Of a DNA stretch of 64,000 nt, positions 33,797 through 42,600 are shown piece after piece. A model generated the notes under the pieces. It did no database searches and was not told the DNA's origin. It was given only the letters and a program-made list of their open reading frames with translations. Position 1 is the first letter of the stretch, and each line of letters opens with the position of its first letter. The position numbers were made by a program, and so were the translations under genes. The stretch comes from Burkholderia diffusa (lineage in GTDB: Bacteria; Pseudomonadota; Gammaproteobacteria; Burkholderiales; Burkholderiaceae), in contig NZ_CP013364.1 of the NCBI RefSeq assembly GCF_001718315.1, forward strand, positions 186,001 through 250,000, written 5' to 3'.

Positions 33797-36438
33797 CCCG
33801 CGCTCCTGAGCCAGTACGGCGATACGTATAGCGCCGTGAAGATGAACAGCCACACGATGTCGACGAAGTGCCAGTAGAGCCCGCCGACCGTCAGCGCGAC
33901 GCGCCGTTCGCGGCCGAAGAAACCGGCGGCGGTCCACCCGGCGAGCAACGCGAGAATGACCAGGCCGGCTACCACGTGCGCGAGGTGGAAGCCGGTGATC
34001 GTGAAGTACAGACTGCCGTACAGGTGTGCTGTCGGTCCGTACGGATGGTCATGCCACTCGTGCAGTTGAACGAGCGCGAACGCGACGCCGAGCAGCAGCG
34101 CGACGGCGAGCGCGGCCACCGCGCGCCGGCGCCGCCCGGCTTTTACCGCGCGCTCCGCGAGCCATACGAACACGCTGCTCGACAGCAGCACGACCGTGTT
34201 GCCGGCCGCGAGCCCGATCTTGGGCATCCCTTCGGGCGGCCATCGCGCGGCCGTTTGCGACTGCAGGTAGAAATAGCAGAACAGCAGGTAGCCGAACAAC
34301 CCGGCCTCGGTCACGATCAGCGTGATGACGCCCCACCAGCCGCTCGCGCGTTCGCCGCAACTGCCGACCGGCAGCGGTTCGATGCACGCGACCGGCGCGC
34401 CGGACGGCGCGCTCGCCGAGCCCGGTTCATCCGGATGCGGACCGGCGGCTGCCGACGGCGCCTGCGTGGCGTCGCGGGCCGGCAGGCGTGCGCGTTGTCC
34501 GAGCGTGCGACGCGGCCACAGCCACACGGCGGTCCCGATCGCGCAGCCGGCGACGGCCGCGCACACGAGCGTCGGCGAGCGCGCCAGCATCGCAGCGAAC
34601 ACGGCGGTCGCGAGCAGCGCGAGCACGAACGGCACGCAGCTGTCTTCGGGCATCTTCAGGATTGCGCTCGGCGTCGCCGCGAGCGGCGTGACCGCGAGCG
34701 CCTCGCGCCCGTCGGCGAGCCGGTAGCCCACGCGCATGCTGGTGCGCATCGGATCGTCGCGCGTTTCCCACAGCGGGTGCCGCGACGCGACGAGCGGCAG
34801 CACCGCGAAGTTGTACACGGGCGTCGGCGACGCGACCGACCATTCCAGCCCGGCGCCGCCCCACGGATTCTCGCCGGCGCGGGCGCCGCGCCGCGCGCTG
34901 ACGAGCGCGTTGACGACGAACATCACGATGCCGATGCCGAACACGAACGAGCCGATCGTCGTCAGCAGGTTCGACGTGTCCCAGCCCATTCCGGACGGAT
35001 AGGTGTAGATGCGGCGCGGCATCCCGAGCAGTCCGGACACGTGCATCGGGAAGAAGCCGAGGTTGAAGCCGACCAGCACGACCCAGAACGTGAGCCGGCC
35101 GAAGCGCTCGTTCATCATCCGCCCGGTGAATTTCGGGAACCAGTACGTGACACCCCCGAGCACCGGGAACACGTTGATGCCGAGCAGCACGTAGTGCAGG
35201 TGCGCGACGACGAAATACGTGTCGGTCAGCTGCCAGTCGAGCGGCACCGCTGCCGTCATCACGCCCGATACGCCGCCGATCACGAACATCAGCACGAAGC
35301 CCGCGAAATACAGGAACGGCGTGCGGAACACGGGGCGCCCTGTCCAGATCGTCGCGAGCCACGCGAACACCGCGACCGCGCTAGGGATCGAGATCAGCAT
35401 GCTCGCCGCGCCGAAGAACGCGAGCGCGAGCGGCGCGATGCCGGTCGCGAACATGTGGTGGACCCACACCTCGAAGCCGATCAGCATCGTCGCGACCGTC
35501 GATACCGCGACGGCTTCGTATGCGACGAGCGGCCGCCGGCAGAAGGTCGGCAGCGCGTCCGACACGATCCCCATCGCGGGCAGCACGACGACGTAGACCC
35601 ACGGGTGCGCGAACATCCAGAACAGGTGCTGCCACAACAGCGGCCGCCCGCCGTTCGCGACGTCGAAGAAGTGCGTGCCGGCATTGCGGTCGAGCCACAG
35701 CAGCAGGAACGCGAGGCTCACGGACGGCACCGCGACGAGGTTCGCGACCGATGCGGTGAGCGTGCCCCAGACGATGATCGGCAGGCGGTCGATCGACATC
35801 CCGTGCGCGCGCATGCGCAGCAGCGTGACGACGAAGTTGGCGGCGCCGCCGGTCGTCGAGATGCCGAGCAGGATCATGCCGAGCGCGTAGATGTCGATGT
35901 TCGCGCCGGCGCTGTAGTCGAGCGACGTGAGCGGCACGTAGTTGAACCAGCCGCCGTCGGGCACCGCGCCGAGCGGAAAGCTCGCATACAGGAACAGGCC
36001 GGCGAACAGGAACGTCCAGTAGGAAAACGCGTTCAGCCTCGGGAATGCCATGTCGCGCGAGCCGAGCATCAGCGGCCACAGGTAGTTCGCAAAGCCGGAC
36101 AGCACGGGCAGCGCGTACAGGAAGATCATCGTGACGCCGTGCATCGTGAACAGCGAGTCGTACTGCGCGGGCGTGAGCACGGTCGCATTCGGCCGCGCCA
36201 GCTGGATGCGCATCACGAGCGCCTCGACGCCGCCGAGCAGCAGGAACGCGAACGCGGTGACGATGTAGCGCAGCCCGATTCGCTTGTGGTCGACCGTGCC
36301 GAGCCAGCCGCGCCATCCGGGTTCCGATTCCCACAGCGCGGCCAGTTCGCGCTCGTGCGCGGAGCCCGGCGGTGCTTCACCGAGGTCGGGCACGCGGCTG
36401 AGCGGAGCAGGCATGTTGCGGGCAACGGCCATCGTCAT
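33793..36438 (-). CDS. Haem-copper cytochrome c oxidase, subunit I fused to subunit III
   Basis: 881 residues: subunit I (about 1-560), a linker near 640-680, then a subunit III-like part. Haem and copper ligands are intact: FTMHGVT (haem a His), HPWVY (CuB His and cross-linked Tyr), VHHMFATG (CuB His pair) and VAHLHYVL (both haem His). However, the D-channel Glu of HPEVY is Trp280 and the K-channel Lys is Ala356 in IPSAVAVFAW; Asp129 and Asn136 at the D-channel entry are kept. The Trp280-Ala356 interval (76) matches the Glu-Lys interval of Rhodobacter oxidase, so the alignment is secure. It should reduce oxygen but its proton uptake must differ. Confidence 0.92.
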   Translation of the reverse strand: MTMAVARNMPAPLSRVPDLGEAPPGSAHERELAALWESEPGWRGWLGTVDHKRIGLRYIVTAFAFLLLGGVEALVMRIQLARPNATVLTPAQYDSLFTMHGVTMIFLYALPVLSGFANYLWPLMLGSRDMAFPRLNAFSYWTFLFAGLFLYASFPLGAVPDGGWFNYVPLTSLDYSAGANIDIYALGMILLGISTTGGAANFVVTLLRMRAHGMSIDRLPIIVWGTLTASVANLVAVPSVSLAFLLLWLDRNAGTHFFDVANGGRPLLWQHLFWMFAHPWVYVVVLPAMGIVSDALPTFCRRPLVAYEAVAVSTVATMLIGFEVWVHHMFATGIAPLALAFFGAASMLISIPSAVAVFAWLATIWTGRPVFRTPFLYFAGFVLMFVIGGVSGVMTAAVPLDWQLTDTYFVVAHLHYVLLGINVFPVLGGVTYWFPKFTGRMMNERFGRLTFWVVLVGFNLGFFPMHVSGLLGMPRRIYTYPSGMGWDTSNLLTTIGSFVFGIGIVMFVVNALVSARRGARAGENPWGGAGLEWSVASPTPVYNFAVLPLVASRHPLWETRDDPMRTSMRVGYRLADGREALAVTPLAATPSAILKMPEDSCVPFVLALLATAVFAAMLARSPTLVCAAVAGCAIGTAVWLWPRRTLGQRARLPARDATQAPSAAAGPHPDEPGSASAPSGAPVACIEPLPVGSCGERASGWWGVITLIVTEAGLFGYLLFCYFYLQSQTAARWPPEGMPKIGLAAGNTVVLLSSSVFVWLAERAVKAGRRRRAVAALAVALLLGVAFALVQLHEWHDHPYGPTAHLYGSLYFTITGFHLAHVVAGLVILALLAGWTAAGFFGRERRVALTVGGLYWHFVDIVWLFIFTALYVSPYWLRSAG

Positions 36439-36445
36439 CCTCCGT

Positions 36446-37474
36446 TCAGTGCAGCGTTGCGAGATAGGCGGCGAGATCGTCGGCGTCGCGCGGCGCGAGC
36501 GCGAACGACGGCATCAGCGTCTGCGGCTTGATCTGCTGCGCATGCGCGATCCAGCGCCGCAGGTTGTCGGGCGTGTTGTCCAGCGTGCCGGCCGCGAGCA
36601 GCCGGCGCGTCCCGAGATGCGACAGGTCGGGCCCCGCGTCGCCGGCCGCGTCGGTGCCGCGCACCGCGTGGCAACCCGCGCAGCGCGTCGCGAACACGTG
36701 CCGGCCGCGCCGCTCGGCGCCGGCCGCGGGCGAGGGCGCCGGCTGCCGCTGCGCGGCGAGCCACGCGCGAAACGCGTCGGGCGGCTCGGCCACGACCTCG
36801 AACGCCATGTGCGCGTGCTGCGCGCCGCAGTACTGCGAGCACTGACCGCGGTATACGCCCGGCCGATCGGCCTGCAGCCACTGATGATTCGTCTGGCCGG
36901 GAATCGTCTGCGTCTTGCCGGCCAGTTGCGGGACCCAGAACGCGTGGATCACGTCCGCGCTTTTCAGTTCGACCGCGACGGGTTCGCCGACCGGGATATG
37001 GATTTCGTTCGCGGTGACGAACGCGGTGCCGCCCGCGTCGTCCGGATAGCGGACGGCCCACCACCAGTCGTGCGCGATCACGACGATCGTGAGCGCGGGC
37101 GGGCGCGGCGGCGACGCCACGGCGCCGAGCACGCGCAGCATGTAGACGAGTGCGCCGAACAGCAGCACGATCGAGATCGCGGAGCCGATCATCACGATCG
37201 CCAGCCCGCTGTCGTGGCCGCCGCCCGCGTGCGCGCGGCGGCGAAACGTCGCGATCAGCAGCAGCACCGCGATCGCGATGCACACGAACGTGCACAGCGC
37301 GAGCAGCGCCCAGCCGAGCACGAACACCGGCCGCGCAGCCGGGCCCGCCGCATGCGCGACGTAAGCGAGCGGCAGCGACCCGCCCGTTGCGTCGGGCTCG
37401 CTGGCCGCGCGCGCGGCCACGGGGGCGGCGACGCACGCGATCGCGGCGAGGTGAACGATACGGCGCGCTTTCAT
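36446..37474 (-). CDS. Cytochrome c oxidase subunit II with fused C-terminal cytochrome c
   Basis: 342 residues: an export signal, two membrane helices (about 45-75 and 85-110), a CuA cupredoxin domain with IHAFWVPQL and CSQYCGAQHAHM (CuA Cys, Cys, His, Met), and a C-terminal cytochrome c with CAGCH near 265, as in caa3-type enzymes. The ATG at 37474 lacks a good ribosome site; a TTG 18 bases upstream follows AAGGAG at good spacing and may be the true start, adding six residues. First gene of the oxidase operon, 7 bp before subunit I-III. Confidence 0.9.
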   Translation of the reverse strand: MKARRIVHLAAIACVAAPVAARAASEPDATGGSLPLAYVAHAAGPAARPVFVLGWALLALCTFVCIAIAVLLLIATFRRRAHAGGGHDSGLAIVMIGSAISIVLLFGALVYMLRVLGAVASPPRPPALTIVVIAHDWWWAVRYPDDAGGTAFVTANEIHIPVGEPVAVELKSADVIHAFWVPQLAGKTQTIPGQTNHQWLQADRPGVYRGQCSQYCGAQHAHMAFEVVAEPPDAFRAWLAAQRQPAPSPAAGAERRGRHVFATRCAGCHAVRGTDAAGDAGPDLSHLGTRRLLAAGTLDNTPDNLRRWIAHAQQIKPQTLMPSFALAPRDADDLAAYLATLH

Positions 37475-37764
37475 GAGCGTCAGGACGGGCAACACGGCTC
37501 CTTGCCGGATTCGGCGGCGTGACGACAGCCGTTCGCCGCGCAGCAATTTCCGTGCGCGAACGGCGCGGCCATCGCGGCCCGGGCGTGGCCCATGCCGCGC
37601 GCTGCGCGTTACAGCCGGCTTGTAAATTTGGCGACCGTTCAGGGCCCGCCCGGACCACGGTGCGAGGCACATCGCTTGCTACGCCGAATCGTGTTCCGGC
37701 ACGCCGTTCGGGGAATGCCCCGGGGGCGTGCCGCCCACCGCGAGAAAAACCGGAGGAATCGACC
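37475..37764. promoter_or_regulatory. Divergent intergenic region, oxidase operon / SDR gene
   Basis: 290 bp between the minus-strand oxidase operon and the plus-strand SDR-GH15 pair. Promoters for both are expected. I see the ribosome sites at each edge (AAGGAG for subunit II, GGAGG for the SDR) but no convincing -35/-10 pair or FNR-like dyad. Confidence 0.4.
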
Positions 37765-38748
37765 GTGAAGACCGTCGCGATCACGGGTGCGAGCGCCGGC
37801 GTCGGCCGCGCTACAGCCCATGCGTTTGCGCGGCGCGGCGCGAACGTCGCGCTGCTCGCGCGCGATCTGCGCGCGCTGCACGACACCGCGTGCGAAGTGC
37901 GCGCTTATGGCGTCGAGGCGTTGCCGATCGCCGTCGACGTCAGTGACGCCGCCGCGCTCGACGCCGCCGCCGAGCGCATCGAGAGCGAGCTCGGCCCGCT
38001 CGACGTGTGGGTCAACAATGCGATGGTGACGGTGTTCGCTCCGTTCGACGAGATCGCGCCGGAAGACTACGCGCGCGTGACCGAGGTCACTTATCTCGGC
38101 TGCGTGTACGGCACGCGGGCGGCGCTCGCGCGGATGGCCGCGCGCAATCGCGGCACGATCGTGCAGGTGGGCTCCGCGCTCGCGTACCGGTCGATTCCGC
38201 TGCAGGCGCCGTACTGCGGTGCGAAACATGCGATTCGCGGCTTCACCGACGCGCTGCGGTGCGAGCTGCTGCATGCGCACAGCCGCGTACGCGTGACGAT
38301 GGTGCAACTGCCGGCGATCGACACGCCGCAGTTCGACTGGGCCGAATCCGTGTTGCCGCACGCCCCGCGTCCGGTCGCACCCGTCTATGCGCCCGAAGTG
38401 GCCGCTGACGCGATCGTGCAGGCGGCGCGCCATCCATGCCGCGAGCGCTGGGTCGGCTGGTCGTCGCTCGCAGCGATCATCGCGAACGGGCTCGCGCCCG
38501 GCTGCTTCGACCGCTATCTCGCGCACACGGCGGTGCGCGGCCAGCAACGCGCGGAGCCCGCCGGCCCGCGCGAATCGAACCTGTGGCATACCGTGCCGGG
38601 CCATCATGCGACGCGCGGCGCGTTCAGTTCGGAAGCGCGCCGCAGCGGCGCCGAGGCCGGCCTCGGCGCGTCGCGCGCGCTGGCGTTCGGCGCGATCTGC
38701 GCGGTGCTCGCGGCCGGTTTCGTCGCCGCGCGCAAGCTGAACCGGTGA
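37765..38748 (+). CDS. Short-chain dehydrogenase/reductase with C-terminal membrane anchor
   Basis: 327 residues. It shows the SDR elements ITGASAGVGRA (cofactor), VNNAMV, VQVGSALAYRS (catalytic Ser) and YCGAKHA (Tyr-x3-Lys). The C terminus has a hydrophobic helix (about 303-322) ending in basic residues, so it is probably held at the inner membrane. The GTG start is supported by GGAGGAATCGACC before it. It is almost fused to the GH15 gene (5 bp apart). Substrate unknown. Confidence 0.85.
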   Translation: MKTVAITGASAGVGRATAHAFARRGANVALLARDLRALHDTACEVRAYGVEALPIAVDVSDAAALDAAAERIESELGPLDVWVNNAMVTVFAPFDEIAPEDYARVTEVTYLGCVYGTRAALARMAARNRGTIVQVGSALAYRSIPLQAPYCGAKHAIRGFTDALRCELLHAHSRVRVTMVQLPAIDTPQFDWAESVLPHAPRPVAPVYAPEVAADAIVQAARHPCRERWVGWSSLAAIIANGLAPGCFDRYLAHTAVRGQQRAEPAGPRESNLWHTVPGHHATRGAFSSEARRSGAEAGLGASRALAFGAICAVLAAGFVAARKLNR

Positions 38749-38753
38749 GCGCG

Positions 38754-40532
38754 ATGCGGATCGAGGATTACGCGCTGATCGGCGACGGCCGCAGCGCCGC
38801 GCTCGTCGCGCTCGACGGCAGCATCGACTGGCTGTGCTGGCCGGACTTCGACTCGCCGCCATGCTTCGCCGCGCTCGTCGGCACGCCCGACAACGGCCGT
38901 TTCCGTATCGCGCCGCGCGAGCCGGACGCTCGCGCGACGCGCCGCTACCTGCCCGGCACCGCGGTGCTCGAGACGACGTTCGAGACCGCGTCGGGCTGCG
39001 CCGTCGTGATCGACTGGATGAGCTGGGCCGCGCCCGACCCGTGCCTGATTCGCAGCGTGCGCGGCGAGCGCGGCACGGTCGAGTTCGACGTCGATCTCGG
39101 CGTGCGCTTCGACTACGGCCACGCGCTGCCGTGGTGCCGCCGCCTCGGCCGGCGCTGGCGGATGATGACGGGCGGCGACGCGATGTGGCTCGATACCGAC
39201 GTGCACCTCGACGTGCGCGACGACCGGCTCGTCGGCACGCACCGGATCGACGCGGGCGACCGTGCGGATTTCTGCATCAGCTATGCGCGTTCGTTCGACC
39301 GGCCGCCGTCGGTGCCCGACTCGTACGCGTCGCTGCGCGACACGCAGGCGTTCTGGCGCGTCTGGTCGAAGTGCAATGCCGCGGAAGGTCCGTATCGCGA
39401 CGCGATCGAGCGCGCACTGATCACCGTGAAGCTGCTGTCGAGCGTGCGCACGGGCGGCATCGTCGCGGCGCCGACGAGCTCGCTGCCCGAACGCTTCGGC
39501 GGCGTGCGCAACTGGGATTACCGGTTCTGCTGGCTGCGCGACGCGAGCTTCACGCTGCGCGCGCTGGTGCGCTGCGGCTACCGCGAGGAGGCTGCGCGCT
39601 GGCGGGACTGGCTGGTGCGCGCTATCGCGGATCATCCTGCGCAATTGCAGGTGCTGTACGCGGCCGACGGCGGCCGGCGCGCGGACGAATGGACGGCCGC
39701 GCACCTGGCCGGTTACGAAGGCGCGCGGCCGGTGCGCTTCGGCAACGCGGCGGCCGAACAGCTGCAGCTGGACGTATACGGCGAGGTGCTGGCCGCGCTG
39801 TACCAGGCGCGCCGGCACGGGTTGCCGCCGGACGACGATGCATGGACGCTGGAGCGGCGGCTGCTCGACCATCTCGCGACGATCTGGCGCGAGCCGGACG
39901 AAGGTATCTGGGAGGTGCGCAGCGGCCGGCACCCGTTCACGTCGTCGAAGGTGATGGTGTGGGCCGCCGTCGAAAGTGCGTATCGCTCCGCGCGCGCGTT
40001 CGGCCATCACGCGCCGCTCGACGAGTGGCGGCGCTGGGCCGGCACCGTGCGCGCGGATGTGCTCGCCCGCGGTTATCACCCGAAGCTGGGCCGATTCGTC
40101 GACCGCTACGACGGCGACGGACTCGACGTCAGCCTGCTGCTGATTCCGCTGACCGGGATGCTCGATGCGTCGGATCCGCGCGTCGCGGCGACGGTGGCCG
40201 CGATCGAGCGCGAGCTGCTCGAGGACGGCCTGCCGTTCCGTTACCGGCCGCCGCGTTTCAGGGATGGATGCGAAGGCAACGAGGGTGCGTTCGTCGCCGC
40301 CGGCTTCTGGCTCGCGCAGGTGTACCGGATGCAGGGGCGCGACGCCGACGCCCACGCGTTGTTCGAGCGGCTGCTCGGCCTGCGCAACGACGTCGGGCTG
40401 CTGTCCGAGGAGTACGACGTGAAGGCGCGGCGCATGTGCGGGAATTTTCCGTTCACGCTCGCGCAGGTCGGGCTGGTCAACGCGGCGCTCGCGCTGCAGG
40501 GCGACGGGCGCGACGACGTCGATATCGGCTGA
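38754..40532 (+). CDS. Glycoside hydrolase family 15 protein (glucoamylase/trehalase-like)
   Basis: 592 residues. An N-terminal beta-sandwich (about 1-235) precedes an alpha/alpha6 barrel with NWDYRFCWLRDASF, the general acid in EPDEGIWEVR and the general base region GNEGAFVAAGFW. Bacterial GH15 enzymes of this cytoplasmic type act on alpha-glucosides, and some are trehalases; with the trehalose operon nearby a trehalase role is possible but not shown. No signal peptide. ATG at 38754 is used; a GTG at 38745 overlapping the SDR stop is the alternative. Confidence 0.88.
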   Translation: MRIEDYALIGDGRSAALVALDGSIDWLCWPDFDSPPCFAALVGTPDNGRFRIAPREPDARATRRYLPGTAVLETTFETASGCAVVIDWMSWAAPDPCLIRSVRGERGTVEFDVDLGVRFDYGHALPWCRRLGRRWRMMTGGDAMWLDTDVHLDVRDDRLVGTHRIDAGDRADFCISYARSFDRPPSVPDSYASLRDTQAFWRVWSKCNAAEGPYRDAIERALITVKLLSSVRTGGIVAAPTSSLPERFGGVRNWDYRFCWLRDASFTLRALVRCGYREEAARWRDWLVRAIADHPAQLQVLYAADGGRRADEWTAAHLAGYEGARPVRFGNAAAEQLQLDVYGEVLAALYQARRHGLPPDDDAWTLERRLLDHLATIWREPDEGIWEVRSGRHPFTSSKVMVWAAVESAYRSARAFGHHAPLDEWRRWAGTVRADVLARGYHPKLGRFVDRYDGDGLDVSLLLIPLTGMLDASDPRVAATVAAIERELLEDGLPFRYRPPRFRDGCEGNEGAFVAAGFWLAQVYRMQGRDADAHALFERLLGLRNDVGLLSEEYDVKARRMCGNFPFTLAQVGLVNAALALQGDGRDDVDIG

Positions 40533-40561
40533 CGTGCCGCGCTGGACAACACGCCGGGGCA

Positions 40562-40600
40562 GCACGGCACGATGCACGCTGGCGCCGCGCCGTGCCGTGC
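40562..40600. terminator. Inverted repeat between convergent GH15 and pyruvate oxidase genes
   Basis: GCACGGCACG and CGTGCCGTGC form a perfect 10-bp stem around a 19-base loop, midway in the 81-bp convergent gap. It could stop transcription in both directions; no T run accompanies it. Confidence 0.5.
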
Positions 40601-40613
40601 CGGCCGTCGTGCG

Positions 40614-42440
40614 CTACGACTCGTGCTTGCCTCCCTTGCCGCCGTGCTCGCCGTTGCCCGGCAGCACGGCCGACAGCACCTGTCGCGCGGTCTCGACGAT
40701 CACGTTCGCTTCGCGCGGGTCGCCCTTCATCAGCGATTCGGCGAAATGCTTCGCCTGCTGCAGCGTCACGTGCGGCGGCAGCGGCGGCACCTCCGGATCG
40801 CTCTTGACCTCGAGCACGACCGGGCGGTCGGACGCGAGTGCCTCGTCCCATGCGGCACCGAGCTGTTCCGGATCGTCGACGTAGATGCCCTTCAGCCCGA
40901 GCAGCGTCGCGAAGCGGTAGTACGGCACGTTCGGAATCTGCTGCGACGCGTCGAGTTTCGGATCGCCTTCCATCACGCGCTGTTCCCACGTCACCTGGTT
41001 CAGATCCTCGTTGTTCAGCACCATGCAGATCCAGCGCGGGTCCGGCCATTGCCGCCAGTACTTCGCGACGGTGATCAGCTCGGCCATGTTGTTCATCTGC
41101 ATCGCGCCGTCGCCGACCATCGCGATCACCGGGCGCACCGGATGCGCGAACTTCGCGGCGATCGCATACGGCACCGCCGCGCCCATCGACGCGAGCCCGC
41201 CCGACAACGAGCCCATCATCCCGCGCCGCATCTTCAGGTCGCGCGCGTACCAGTTTGCGCAGGATCCCGAATCGCTCGTCAGGATCACGTCGTCGGGCAA
41301 CCGTGGCGACAGCTCGGTGAACGCGCGCTGCGGATTCACGCCGCGCCCGGGGCTCGCCTTCGCGGCCGCGCGCGCGGCCAGCGTCTCGTGCCAGTCCGCG
41401 TTCCATTTCGCGATCTGGTCGCGCCAACCCGTGTCGTGCCGCTCCTTCAGCAGCGGCAGCAACGCACGCAGCGTTTCGGCGCTGTCGCCGACGAGGTTCA
41501 CCTCCATCGGATAACGAAGGCTCAGCATGTCGGCCTTCAGGTCGATCTGCACGCCGCGCGCCTGGCCTTCCTTCGGCAGGAATTCCGAATACGGGAAGCC
41601 AGAACCGACGACGAGCAGCGTGTCGCATCCGGTCATCAGTTCGTAGCTCGGCTTGGTGCCGAGGAGCCCGATCGAGCCGGTCACCCACGGCAAGTCGTCG
41701 GGCAGCGCGGCCTTGCCGAGCAGCGCCTTCGCTGCGCCCGCGCCGAGCCGGTCGGCCACCGCGATCACCTCGTCGGTCGCGCGCAGTGCGCCCGCGCCGA
41801 TCAGCATCGCGACCTTCTTGCCGGCATTGAGCACATCGGCCGCGCGCTGCAGGTCCTCGGCGTACGGCACGACCTTCGGCGCCGTATAGCCGACGCCCGA
41901 GTGCACGGTGCCGTGCGCGCGCTTCGGCGGCGCGTAGTCGAGTTCCTGCAGGTCGTTCGGCAGCACCAGCGCGGTGACCGTGCGCTCGCCGACGGCGATG
42001 CGCACCGCGCGATCGACGAGGTGGCGCACCTGGCCCGGCACGACCGCAAGCTGGACGAATGCGCCCGCAACGTCCTTGTAAAGGGCCGGGAGATCGACCT
42101 CCTGCTGATAGTGGCCGCCGAGCGCCGCGCGCGCCTGCTGGCCGACGATCGCGAGCACCGGCATGTGATCGAGCCGCGCGTCGTACAGGCCGGTCACGAG
42201 ATGCGCCGCGCCGGGGCCGGAGGTCGCGACGCACACGCCCAGCTCGCCTGTAAATTTTGCATGCGCCGACGCCATGAAGGCCGCCATCTCCTCGTGGCGC
42301 GCCTGGATGAATTCGATCTTGCCCCCGGCCCGGCCGAGCGCGCCGAAGAAGCCGTTGATGCCGTCGCCCGGGTAGCCGTACACGCGCCGCACGCCCCAGT
42401 CGTACAGCCGTTCGACGATGAAATCCGCCACTGTCGCCAT
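40614..42440 (-). CDS. poxB: ThDP-dependent pyruvate oxidase/dehydrogenase (PoxB-like)
   Basis: 608 residues with the three-domain ThDP fold: the activating Glu in QARHEEMAAF, a central flavin-type domain (about 190-340) and the diphosphate/metal site MVGDGAMQMNN. Overall similarity is closest to pyruvate:quinone oxidoreductase PoxB, which converts pyruvate to acetate and passes electrons to quinone; related acetolactate synthases remain possible. AAGGAG lies seven bases before the ATG at 42440. Divergent from the enolase-superfamily gene, 160 bp away. Confidence 0.85.
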   Translation of the reverse strand: MATVADFIVERLYDWGVRRVYGYPGDGINGFFGALGRAGGKIEFIQARHEEMAAFMASAHAKFTGELGVCVATSGPGAAHLVTGLYDARLDHMPVLAIVGQQARAALGGHYQQEVDLPALYKDVAGAFVQLAVVPGQVRHLVDRAVRIAVGERTVTALVLPNDLQELDYAPPKRAHGTVHSGVGYTAPKVVPYAEDLQRAADVLNAGKKVAMLIGAGALRATDEVIAVADRLGAGAAKALLGKAALPDDLPWVTGSIGLLGTKPSYELMTGCDTLLVVGSGFPYSEFLPKEGQARGVQIDLKADMLSLRYPMEVNLVGDSAETLRALLPLLKERHDTGWRDQIAKWNADWHETLAARAAAKASPGRGVNPQRAFTELSPRLPDDVILTSDSGSCANWYARDLKMRRGMMGSLSGGLASMGAAVPYAIAAKFAHPVRPVIAMVGDGAMQMNNMAELITVAKYWRQWPDPRWICMVLNNEDLNQVTWEQRVMEGDPKLDASQQIPNVPYYRFATLLGLKGIYVDDPEQLGAAWDEALASDRPVVLEVKSDPEVPPLPPHVTLQQAKHFAESLMKGDPREANVIVETARQVLSAVLPGNGEHGGKGGKHES

Positions 42441-42600
42441 GCCGTTTCTCCTTGTTTCGGGAAGAGCCGATGAGCCGCGCGGGCGATGGCCTGCGCGGCG
42501 CTGCCGGGCGTCGCGCAAGGCGTGTGCCGCGCCGCCGCATCGGGCACGGGCGTTGCACGCAGGCGTTGCAGGCAAAAAGCAGGCAATCCGGAGCACGACG

